A DNA stretch of 64,000 nucleotides, from assembly GCA_004794785.1 (NCBI GenBank), contig SJOL01009574.1, forward strand, positions 1,494,582 through 1,558,581. Direction: 5' to 3'. Positions 46,074 to 58,000 of this stretch are shown one piece after another. Position numbers and translations under genes: made by a program. Source of the stretch: Opisthorchis felineus. Lineage: Eukaryota > Platyhelminthes > Trematoda > Opisthorchiida > Opisthorchiidae. The notes beneath the pieces were generated by a model that was not told where the DNA came from, ran no database searches, and saw nothing but the letters and a program-made list of their open reading frames with translations. Each line of letters starts with the position of its first letter. The stretch's first letter is position 1.

Positions 46074-49000
46074 GTTGGGAATAATCTTGTTCAGTTTTAT
46101 TGAGCTTTTGATGACCACTTCGAGTAACGTACTTTTTCATTTAAGGAACGGCCGAGCGCGAACCCTGGATAAAGTCGATAAGTACGGTGCATATTTAATT
46201 AGTACAAATAGAATTACCTAGTCGTAAGCTTGTTGCTACATCTGTTTCAGACATAGACGGGACAGCAGCGGTGGAAGTCGTGCCAGTTCAACCAGCTCGG
46301 CCTCATTAACTGAGGCCAGCAAGCGTGCCAACAAAACTGAAGAATTGCGGCGCCGGGAAGAGCAGCGGGCGGAAGAAGATAGGCTTCTGTAAGCATTTTC
46401 TTCGTACTTTCTGTAGGACTGTCTAACCAAACAACATTCATGGTTTTCCTCCTCCACACACTAGATGGGTGCATGTTCACCCCAGGTGTTCATTCGGATA
46501 CCGTAAACACATTGGCGTCTATCCATACCTCGGTAGCCGGACTCCATTGGGTGGTGGAATATTTATTCTGGTTTCTCGGCCTTCACATTTTATGTGAAAA
46601 TAGTTCACATGCACGCTTCTAGCCAAATCAATGTGGTCTGTGGATAAGTAACAAGCGTAGGTGCTAAACGTTTGGGGCTTTCCTTGTTTGGGTTTGAATC
46701 GCGGACGTGGTTGACATTAGCTTAGCATCTTAACACATGGCTTACTCCGAGCTGTTCTCGGGGTCAGCGCCCGACGATGTGTCCCAGTATGCTGCCCCTG
46801 TTATCCGCTACCGTGGCAGACGACGCGTCGTGTGGGCGAATACAACAGTTTGCTCGGTTGGAAAAGTTTTATTTTGTGACTTCACATAAAGCAACTGCTG
46901 TTCGGCGAACTCCGGGAGCTAGTTTTTCTGTTACTTTTAGAGTGCACTTGGTGAGTTTCCGACTTCAGCAACTGTTTCCGGGCATCAGCAGAGGGTGGGG
47001 CTGTACCGAGTTCATGCAGTGGATGGTCTCCTGGCTAAGGTTTTTGAATCCTACGTTTTCATCACAATAACCTGAGTGTCCTAAAAGTATTCGGATGATG
47101 CAGCCCTTGTGTAGCGTTCAACCACCCCTTGGATGCCAGGAACACGGTTTTGTACGCATAGGGTTGCTTTGAAGGGGTAGTTGGTGGTGGTATCAAGGTC
47201 TAAGGCATGGCGTGCTACCTGGACTTGGGAAGGCCTGCGGTTCTATCAATGACGAAGCTGCCTCCCAAGCCAGTTCCGTTCAGAACCCTACATTCTAGGG
47301 AACTGGACTGTTTCACGTGAGAACATTCCTTTATGCCATTGCGCTTTCACGTACTGCCTACTTGCAAAACAGAACGCTGCACAGCTACTTCTCAGAACCA
47401 TTACTCCAGCAAGCTTATCTGCAAACCCTTGAGCGTCGCCTAGACTCCAGTGGTCCGGTCACCTAAAAGAGGACTGAAGGTGTAATCAATGTTCTCTCTG
47501 ACAAGTAGGGTAGCCGGACTGTTGAACTAGAAGGGGGGCCGAAGAACACGACAAAACGCTTCAAATATCGGGGCCTGATCATGGGGGAACATTCATTCAG
47601 ATCTCGCGGGTCCCATTATCTGGAAGTTCACCGGGTAGTTCAAAGTGGGGCAGTCAGGATGAACGCGAGAAGCAGTTTTACGGGGCACTCTGGGGGCACA
47701 GTCACACTTGTCTCCTCCAGGCGATAGTCACTTCCATTTTGAGTCGTTAATGTTGTCTTTCTCTGAGAAGGCACGGGTTGGAGAATGTCGGCCCTAATCG
47801 CACGCTTCCATCGATCAACGTTTGACCCTTCCTTCTGTTGTTCGTCTTGGCAACCGTGCAAGGACGCATATCACACACTCGTCAGTGTGTGTGATATGTC
47901 TGTGTTCCAGCTGGCTTCCCCGTGACCAAGGAAGAAACCTATCGCTTGTGTGATATTCACTACCTGCAAGATGCGGCCATCGAAAAGCCACTAACAGCTG
48001 TCTAGACAACTTTCAAACGTGCAGCAAACGTGTCGGCTGAATGAAGATTGGTTCGATATCCGAATAGCACTTCGCTGCGCATACCCAGGAATAAGTCACG
48101 GTCCAATTCGACTTGGATCTCATAGTGATCCGTGTCAAGTAGAAGGAAAGGAGGCGAATCCGCCGATTCACCGAGACCTCTGAAAGAAGCACCCTTACAC
48201 TCAAGTCTCGTGGGACTATAGCTCTAAACCTGCCAAAGGCAGTTTTTGCGACGCCCTAAGTGTCCTTTTACAATGGACCAAAAGCTCAAGCATCGCTAGT
48301 GACATGAACTCGAAGGCAAGCAGGCTTAGTGCTGCTGAGGCTCAGTTGTGTGGTCATCCTGGATTAGGCACCAGATGCACCGACAGCGGAGAGTGCTCGT
48401 TGCAGCTCTGTAATAAATCCAAGCTGATCCTTTGCAGTGCTAACTTTCGGAACGGTGGAAATCATCTGAGGACGGGGTTCCCACCATCGGACATGTATCG
48501 AGCCAAAATAAACCATGCTGCCGTCGCTTGCTGGTGGCGAGGACTGCCGTACATCATGCGCTTATCAGTTACTGCCTTTTATTGTTTTTCAGGTTCATGC
48601 AAAACGCGTACACTTCGCTTGGCTCTTAAGAGTCCCGTGGGCCTGTAAATCAGTAACCGACTCCAATGCCTGCTCGATGTATGAGATTAAAGATTATTGG
48701 AGAGATGTGTCGACAGCTTTATTTGATGCCGAAGATTCCATCTGGTTACAAACCAGTCAACTTGTCCCCGCGACCCCCCGTGCTTGGCTCGAAGCATTGT
48801 AAGAAATGGCGGCCAATTGATGTCAGTACCGTTCATGCTGCCAGTTACCAGATTGTTTGATTAGGCGCTTGGAGGTGTAGGCAACTGACTGCTTGCGGTA
48901 GGCTAGTACTAGAACTCTCATCCACTGTTTTCTATTATTCAGCTTTAGGCTTTAAACATAATTGAATAAATTTTATGGTGCTACGGCTTCGGGGCATCAG

Positions 49001-52000
49001 CGTCAACACCGGTGTTATTATCTGTGATGATGGTGATGGCCGTTTTGTCTCAAAATCTTCGTGACTCACTCTGCCTTAATGCAGAACATGCCTGTTGTTG
49101 CAATTTTCATGTATACTGGCTGACAACCGATTGACTGTCAAGTCAAAATCCGAAGCTGAATGTGAGCCTCATCTGATAAATTGTTTACTGAGTCGAGCCG
49201 CGAAATATGACATTGGGAGCATGTTGTAGCCCTCGGTAGCGCCTCGATAGCTCTGGTCCTGTCTAAGTCTTTGAAAATAGTGGCGGGTTTGTTGAACGCC
49301 CTGGCATCAACCAGCTTTCAATCAGCAATACACTTTCCAGCGCCAAAAACCCACTCCAAAGGCAGGATTAGTTGGATTCAGAGATGCCTCAGGTAAACGC
49401 CATCAACACGAGGCAATTAACTGTCAGGTCTGCACAATTCGCTGTCCATTGTTGGAAATTTTTGCTTTATTCTCTTACAGCAGATGCCCAAACAACTGCA
49501 GATGTCTTCATCTAAGCAGCTGAGCTAGGCGAGTTCCCGGGACTTGTCACTCGACACCAATAGGTAGCCAACTTTTACTGGACTAGAGGCACCGATGGTC
49601 GTAAACCACTATCTTCTTTTTGATGTGCATGCTCGTCGAGACCGTTTCGGAGACAAATTAGGACCGGGAGGATGACTGCGCTGAGCACGTTCTACTGCAT
49701 GAATTCGTGCCCGCGTGCATGTTGACGCGCCCCTGAATTTCTTTCATCTACCCGTTTTGTAAAAGAATGGATTCCCCGGAGTTGAATAGAATACCGTGCT
49801 CTGTTACTTCAGCTCATGTGTTGATGTTGTGTAGCAACCTCCGTGTAGGCAGAGAACTTCGTTGGAGTGCCGATTCTCAATTTTACGAATGCTGCGTAGT
49901 CCAATCTAAGGCAGTCACTTTGTGGCGATCGGGCTTGAGTGCTGCAATGATCCCGCTGGATACGCTGGATGGAAATCAGTTCCATAGCGTTCAACCATGT
50001 CATGAAGGCAAACAGTGAGCATTCCGATGAAGAACAGCGAGTCTCCCTGGTTCGAGAAGTCGTATTAAGAAGCGGCCTGGAGGTAAAGTTGTACTGTCTG
50101 CGGTAGGAGTGTGAAGGCAGGAAGGTGTTTCCTCTGGGCGACTAGCATGTCCGCGTTTATTTAAGCCACGGTGATGCCTTCCTCCGAGGAAGGATAGGTT
50201 AGAATTCGCCGCTCCAAAAAACCGCACATTGATCGCTCAACGACTGATCGTGACCGCCAGTCGAAGTATTTTCAAAACCTAAGAGTCTGGTGCTGCTCAC
50301 GAGGCACCTGCTGTGCGCTCTAGGAGTCAGTTACGCTGTACTTCCTGCATAATCGGACCAGGTTAGCCCCCTGTAGCCAAATAGGTCAGACTATTAGGTC
50401 ATTGCTTCCGGGAGGGGTCTCTCAGGAGAACCATAACAACCGCTGCCTCGCTGCTCAGAATTTTGAGTCAGAGGCTAGCTGAAGAGCTTAATTTTTTCCA
50501 ATTGCATTTAGGTCAGACTTGTGAGTCAAAGGTTCAAGGCGGAGTACCTTAAACAGACCCTGTTCGACATGGACTGCAAGAAAGTCACATTAGCTAATTA
50601 CACTCATTTGCATGTCAATTTGGTTTCGATGGGAGACTCACCTGGAAGCCAGATGGATCTCTCGTTTGTGATGTTCGAAGTGTTTTCAGCAACCTTATGA
50701 GTAGTGTATTACGTCTATATAAGAAAGTCATCTTCGCGCGCTGTTTAGAAGCGATGGCTATCCTCCCTAATTTGTCAGCTGCAACTCTAACTACTACCCA
50801 TGCTAATACACTCCCAGCTCCTTGTTGTTCTATAAATTCACTGTCGATTCCCATCCCTCTACCCAGAAAAATGATACCCAGGCACGTTCTACTAATACCA
50901 GGGCATCTGTTCGACGTAACAATTTGTGGTGTCTGCGCTTTTTTGTCAGGTAGATAAAAAAGCTTCCCTTGCTGGTGCTTTTTCCTCTATATGTGCCATA
51001 TCCTCGAAACATGCGTGCGAAGCCCTACTGCGGTAGGGTTCAAGGCAGCTCAGTCTACTCACGGTCTATTCTCCGGTTGATGCAGAAGCGGCGCCCCGTG
51101 GTCCAGACGGTGCGGTTATTTCGCTTGGTGCGAGAGCTGAAGATGCTTTACTTGGCCGGATCCCTGTGAACAGGCGACTACGTGCAGACTGGCCGGACCC
51201 TTCAGAATCCGAAATCTGTTTCATTATCTCTGCACATGCCCCAACAAACTGCAGCCACAACACTGTCAACTATGGACATCTTTCGAGCCCCCCGCGGATG
51301 GCGGGTTGCACGGATACCATTAGTCTAGGTGGCGACTTGAATATCCGGTTGGGGAGAATTGACATGAGTGTGAGCCGTCGTAGAGCCTGTAATGGGTGCT
51401 CCCATAACCGGCGATCCCAATCGCTTCCCGCAATTGTACTGATCACCTATTTATCACGAGCACGCAATTTCAGCACGGACGTTAACGTCGCGGTATCTAG
51501 TACCCTCCCGACCGTAATCAACAGGGTACTCAGGTTGACCACATAGCAACTAGCTATAGATTATGGTCTTGCGTTCAAGACTGCCGCTTCTTTTGCAACA
51601 CGGGTACGAAGTCAAATTATGCCCTGGCTCATGGCCGTACTGCGACTCCTTTTCCAGCGACCGAGGAGGTCATTCATCGCTATGATGTTCCTTCAGGGCA
51701 GGTGGTCTAGACAACTTGGGCACGCGAATAAAACCAGTTGGCCAAGTGAAGACTGATTCGAAATCCGAAGCGCTATTGATTCGGCTTTTGACTGTATGCA
51801 TCGCAAAGCAAGACAACGACGCAGTTCAAGTCATATTTCACAAATACCTGGAGTGTCAAGACTGACCTGCGGAAGTGAGGGCTATGGCTAGCCCAAAAAT
51901 GGGAAAGGCGGCGGCGACTTGAAGCAGTTCATCTCCAACATATTCGCAACACCGGGCTGAGAAAGCCACCGGTCAGTAGAATATAACGGTCGGCGATCCG

Positions 52001-55000
52001 ATAGTTTCATAATGATTCCTACTCAAGCTTCTCAGCAGGAATGTAGTGGAAGAGTTCCTAGACTGAACGATTAATCTTATTGTTATTTGTGTGGTGAGAG
52101 TTCTTTGAGGAAGTCATTGGACTGTGTTAAGTTTCTTCGAATCTTTAGGTTGTATGTTTATCGATTGAACTGATAAAATGACTTGATGGAATGTATGTAG
52201 GGAAAAGACGAATACCGTAATGGTTCGAAGCGCAACCTGAGCCGATAAAGAGTGCAGCAGTCAAACGGAGCAGCCACGAAAGACTATTGTGGAAAAGAGG
52301 ATGTTTTTAAAAGACGGTCAGTACACGGCGGTTGTGCATGCGTAATACACACCCGAACCCCTTAACATTCATAAACTTATTATGTTACTCAAATGGTTTG
52401 CATTGTTATCAAGTACCCGCTTTCGCACCACTGAGAGCTCGCTGCAGCCAGCTCGCTCCTGCCATGCTATGTAGACACAGATGATCAAACACTTGAAGAC
52501 TCCTGAGGTCCTCGGATCGGAGGGGTTAAGTGACAGAATCACAGAGTAAGACTGCTCTCAGAGTTGGCTTGCATACATGCCTGCTTAGCTTCAGTGAAAT
52601 TGGATTCTGACACCGTAAGTGACGCAGGTTGACGAGCGCTGCTCACGCCTTGATTATCCGCTTATTAGCTTCATCTGTTACGGTACAATCATGGCTTATA
52701 TAGCTGTCAAGATAGGTGAACCGATCAACAAACTCAAGCCCTTCATTCCGAAGTTTCAGGAAAGTACAGGGGGGTGGGAGATCTCGGAGTGAGACATTGC
52801 ATTTTTTTGGTTACAACTACATGCTAAAACATGAGATCACGTCTGATGTTCTGGTTGAAGTACTTTGCGCGGACAAATAGTCGCCAAACAACGAAACTAT
52901 CGTCCTCATAATCGAAATTCATTACTTCCTCTTGAGACGTGATTCCGATACCTAGATTCATTGTCCTTGGGATGTACGCTCCAGTATATACCACTGACGA
53001 CAACATTGAACGAATAGGAGAAAGGGTATAACCTTGACGAACTTGACCCGTCGTCAGGACGCTTCCGGACAGCTCTTTGTACACCCTGGCCCGACCGGAG
53101 GTATGCGAATAAAGGGCACGAAGAATATTAACGAACGTCGAAGTCATCTCCCTCTAGCTGTCAACGGAGTTGAAGGTTCTTTTAAAATAGTGAAATATCG
53201 CGAGTGTTGGTTGGGTTATCGATGATATAAGTTACGCTGGTCGAGTACATTATGTAAAGATTTGAACATTGCATCCTCTGCTAGGTCGAAATCCTGCTGG
53301 ATGCTTTCGGACATGCGTCTCGCGTGCCGAAGACAGGCGTCGCACTATAAGGGAAGCCAGTGGCCGTGTTGTAACGGTTGTGAGGCTTAAACTCCTATGT
53401 TGGGAACAATCTATTCGGGTGCCTTATTTTGAACGCGGGTACGACACATGGTTGCCGTGGTAATCACAGAATCGTTAGCGTATATCTTCCAGCCATGTGT
53501 GCGACCTACCAAAAAAGATACATAACTGCCCGAACGTCCTGTGTCTATGAGGGCCTGAAGCGATATTCCGTTTTCCTTTATGCTGGTCATCATGCGGGAC
53601 AGACAGTTCGGGGCTGCAGCAGTCAACAGAGAAGATAAGGCAGAATCCATCATCATCATCATCATCGACAGCATGACATCAATGTTCAACACCGATGTTT
53701 CGCTACCATACAGTCGTACAATTTGAGCGATGTTTGTTAGGTTTGGATCGGAAAACATGCTGAAAATGGCCTGTTCTGCCACATGATTTACAAACCGCTT
53801 CTCTTGCGGGGCATTTGGATCGTGGGTGCCTCGAAAGACCGCAAAAATTAACATACCTGAGAATTGATTGACGAGAGATAAGGTGTGGAATCAGGGGAGG
53901 TTGAGTGTGACAGGGTAACCGTAGATGGAATAGTTTATGGATGCTCTCAAAGTTCCTCGCCCCCCCCCCTAATTCTTCGGTTTACGGGATCCACTAAGCT
54001 TCTCGGTCCGTGGAGATACTTCCCCCCCTGAAGTTTGTCAGTTCGTTTAGCTATATTTCGACAGTGATGATGATAATCATTCAGCTGTAATACCCTTTCA
54101 GTGTCTAGCCGTCATGCTATCCGAAAGAATTACAAGTGCTGGGATACTGCCAGGTTGCCCAACGCTAGACAAGAGCACTCCAGATGCAGTGGTTGGTTTC
54201 GAACGACGAGCCTTCCGGTCAGCGCTTTATCCCCGGATCTTCTGGAGCTCGTGCGGTATTGTACCCTTGATCAAGTGTAATACGTGTCCGAGCTTCGAGA
54301 ATTTTTAGAGTGTTGCTGTAGATCCGCTGCTTAGGTCTAGTTGGTTGAACCATTCCATAAGCTGATGACCCAGCATCATGCAGGGTTGCGGACAGTATCC
54401 TCCAGTAAAATTGAACACCACAAGACATGTTGGGAGTGAACTTCAATAGGTGGTTCCGGTAGACTTGTTTCACACCAGCGTCCGAGAGATTCTCAATGGC
54501 CGGGTAAGGTCTGGGTATCTTGCGCCCCCCCCCCTGGAAAACGCAACAAGAAGCAGTGACGAACAAGTGTGTGAGCCCTATCCTTATAAGTGTTTCAGAA
54601 CGGGTGACAATCAGTAATTGACTCACGTCATCGTCCTCAGCCGTAAGAGCCGCGTACTTGTCGTACAGTAGTTGTAGCTGCCACAGTTTTGTTCACCAAT
54701 GATTTGGGGAGGTGGGGTAGGTAGCTGCACATTGGAGGGAGGAGCTGATGAATTGGTGCTCCAATACAGGACCCAGTGGACTGTTAAATGGGGGGATTGG
54801 GAAGGGAACTATGCATTGAAGGCAATAGCTTGGATGCACGAGAGCCACTGAGGGCGCGACTGGGCCATGTCTGACAGTGTCTCCAACCATTGATGTGGCC
54901 CGTCTCGGGGTCCCCATCCAGGGAGATGGCAATGACCAGCGCAGCTGAGTTTGCTGATAATGACTTTCACACGCCATCTATTGCTAGTGGCGATGTGGTC

Positions 55001-58000
55001 TGCCTGTTTTAGAGGTTGATTTGCATGCGGGGGCACCATGTGGCCAAGCGGCTTGGGCTGTTTCGGAAGTTCGTACACACAGAAACAGTCGTGGTCAGCG
55101 CATAACTGCAGCAGACGTTCACCGTTGTCCGTGCATTTCGATTCCAGTCCGAGATGACCACCCAACTGACCATTAGGACGCTAATTCTACGTACTTGCGC
55201 ATTCATATCTCCAGCAACCACAGCGATATCTGAACTCTCGGTCTGTCGCAACAAGACGCTCGAATCTTCGTGAAAGCTATCTTTGGGTGTATCAGAGGTA
55301 CAGATTTTTGGGTCTACAGAAGGGCAATCATTAACTTGGCCAGAAATGTTAAGAAACAGGAGGCTCAGTGGTGAGAGAGCGAATTCACTGACCGGAGGGT
55401 CCATTTTTCGAACCCGACCTCTGCATCTCGACTTCCCCTGTCTAGGCTTGGGCAACCTGGCAGTATCCCAGCCCTCGTGCTTCCTTTGGGTAGCATGGCA
55501 ATTAGGCACCGAAAGGGTTCTACAGCTGAACTGTTGTCGTTTTTTTTACCTCTGTGACGCGCAGCAACAACGGCGACCTAGCTGATGTCACTGCTTGGCG
55601 GCGAACGCTGAACGAGCGTGCTGCGGGGCTCACTAGGCGCACTTGTCACATGCCCGGGATTCAAATGGAGATGAAACTCACTCAATCTCAATCTGATGTG
55701 AACTAACCAGGGCAGTCATTTTTGGATGGAAAGTGAACTCTTCAGACGAGTGATGAGAATACAAAACCAGTTTAGAACAACAAGACTCTGGTATTGGCGG
55801 AGTCTTCTATCTTCGCTAAGCTGTTGTCGTCAACTTTGTCTAACCCACTATAGCTAATCCTATTTCTCATCGCTGTTTTTCACGATGAACTTTATTCTTC
55901 GAAAGTTCAGGCTCCACGGTCCTGTTGCCTATGAGAACATCCAGCCGCTTGGGGTGAAGCTACTAGAACATAAGGTTGACGGAAACTCGGGGACTGCGCC
56001 TACCTGATGAGCCCCAAGAAGGGCGAAACCGGTCGTGGGCTGTCGAAGAGTTTTCAGCAACCTTGTGAGTAGTTTCCTTCATGAAGCTACTATACTTTCG
56101 GAAATGTTCGCCTGAGCCTATACCAGGTGTTATCATTGTCTCCTCATCACTTTTCCGCTGTACTAAGAATTCCTACGTCCCTCTGATCCCCGAGCAAGTC
56201 GCCTCAAGCAGTCTCTAAACTCATCGGCCTAGATCCTGTACTCCTACTTCTCAGAAGTAATCTGTTTTCGCGGTAATGTTGATAATTTCGCCCACGAACG
56301 TTCACTGATAGTATTCATGGGCGTCTCACTCTTCAACCGTTTGGGTGACAATGTGAGCACGTCTCTAGGTTGTGTACTTTCTCTCCCTATTTTAACCACG
56401 CATTTAAATGGGACACCACTTTGCACTGCTTATTCTTTCACAAAGGGTGGTAACCAACTTACCATCCCAAGACGCTATCGCTCCGAACGTCAACCTAAAT
56501 TCGGGTATGGTCAACGTTGTGTAGAGAGATAAACAAACTAATTAAACTTCAGTCCGCTTTTTTGCTTTCACTGCGTTTTACTTTTCCAAGCTCAACTTCA
56601 TCAGAAGCTGGAATTAATCACGTGTGTGGAGTGACGCTTTCCAACCTATTCGGGCCTATTGGACAGAGTGCGGTAGAAAGCAGTCCGCCCCATTGGTGGC
56701 CCGTCACTGAGTAACGACAGTTGCACATCCACGAGACGTGGCTTGCCTTTTCTACTGTTGGTACACATTTCCACACTGTCTCTATTCTATGGTTTTTCGC
56801 CGCTCCATTCGTCTTCGTGAAGCCGATTTTGAAGGGTCATCCATCGTCCTCGGACAGAACCCAGTTCTTCATCCTTCCCCAGGATGCCAAACATCATCTA
56901 CAGCTGTACACAAATAGTAAATACTGGCACTTAACAGCCATACGACCGTGAGGAAAGGATTCCCTAGTTTTTTTGTTTTGTTTTTGCCCTGGTGGAGCTG
57001 AAGGAAAGGGAGAAGGTTAAGTGAGTGAGAAAGCCCCATGTCCATGGAGAAATCTATCAAGAATGAGGTGCATACTTCTTGGAACAGAAACGGAGGTTAA
57101 CACATCTGAGCACCATATCGGAGTAAGATGTCATCAGTGGGCTTCACCTAATACCCTTTGCGAACCTCATCCAATAACAATCCTTCACACGACAGGGAAA
57201 TCTTAGCTTGGCTTCGTAGTGCCTAAAGATGGGGCAGCCTGCGCATAGACGTTTTGGTAAATTTTACGTTACTCGATTTGTGGATATCGTTAAAGCAGCT
57301 GTCTTTGCTACGATAGAATTTGTTTGATGACCATAATGAGCACCAAGGCGATTTTCATTGAACTCGACTCATGGTAGCGTTTTTCACATGTATTTGCACA
57401 AAGCGTTTGATATAGTAGCGTGACCGTAAGGTCATTGGTCCGCACCTATCCCTCAGTCCTGGGTTGCTGCTGTCTCAGCCTGGACGATGTGACTATTTCT
57501 AAACCTTGTTTTTCGCAGACGAATTCCGGGAGTGTCTCAAGGCGTTACATGGAACGAAAAACATTTAATGAGATTCGCGTCCGTGAAGGAAGACGAGTGG
57601 CTAACATTGCCTTTAAATGTCATGGATCGTGCCCTCTCCTTCCAGCCTTTATTGTTCCGCCGCTGGAAATAGCAGGTGATTTTCTGTCACGATCTCGGCT
57701 GCTTGGTTCCTGTTCCGTGCAGCCAAGCGGCCTGTGTTTCAGATAGAAGGACGTTGTGAACCGAATTATATTCTGTGGGGCTATTTTTCGAATACTCTCC
57801 TGCCCGCAGCCATCGAAACTCGATAGAGTCTCTGTATTTTTGTATACGACGAAATTGTTTCATTGTTTTCCTGACTTTGTTGTGTCGATGCTCCGCTTGT
57901 CCTTTTATTTAAACCAGAAGTAATGGGTTTCCTTTGATAATTCTTCTTCCCAACTTATAGGCGTCAGCGCTGGGCTGAGTCAAAGCTCCTCGAGGAAGAA

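Larger units (their letters stand above)
46389..57960 (+). other. ARGLU1 intron 3, ~11.6 kb, filled with retroelement fragments
   Basis: It begins GTAAGC and ends TTATAG. It contains LINE pieces in both orientations (48290-48860, 50980-51990, 52824-53330, 54790-55310), a weaker possible LINE stretch at about 47395-47640, two tRNA-derived SINEs and possible LINE leader sequence (55860-56120). Open frames in it, such as 57420-57746, have no recognisable domain. Confidence 0.85.

Noticed and set aside
57420..57746. Possible extra ARGLU1 exon upstream of exon 3
   Set aside because: The translation lacks the charged Arg/Glu composition of the family, and exons 2 and 3 already join in phase without it.
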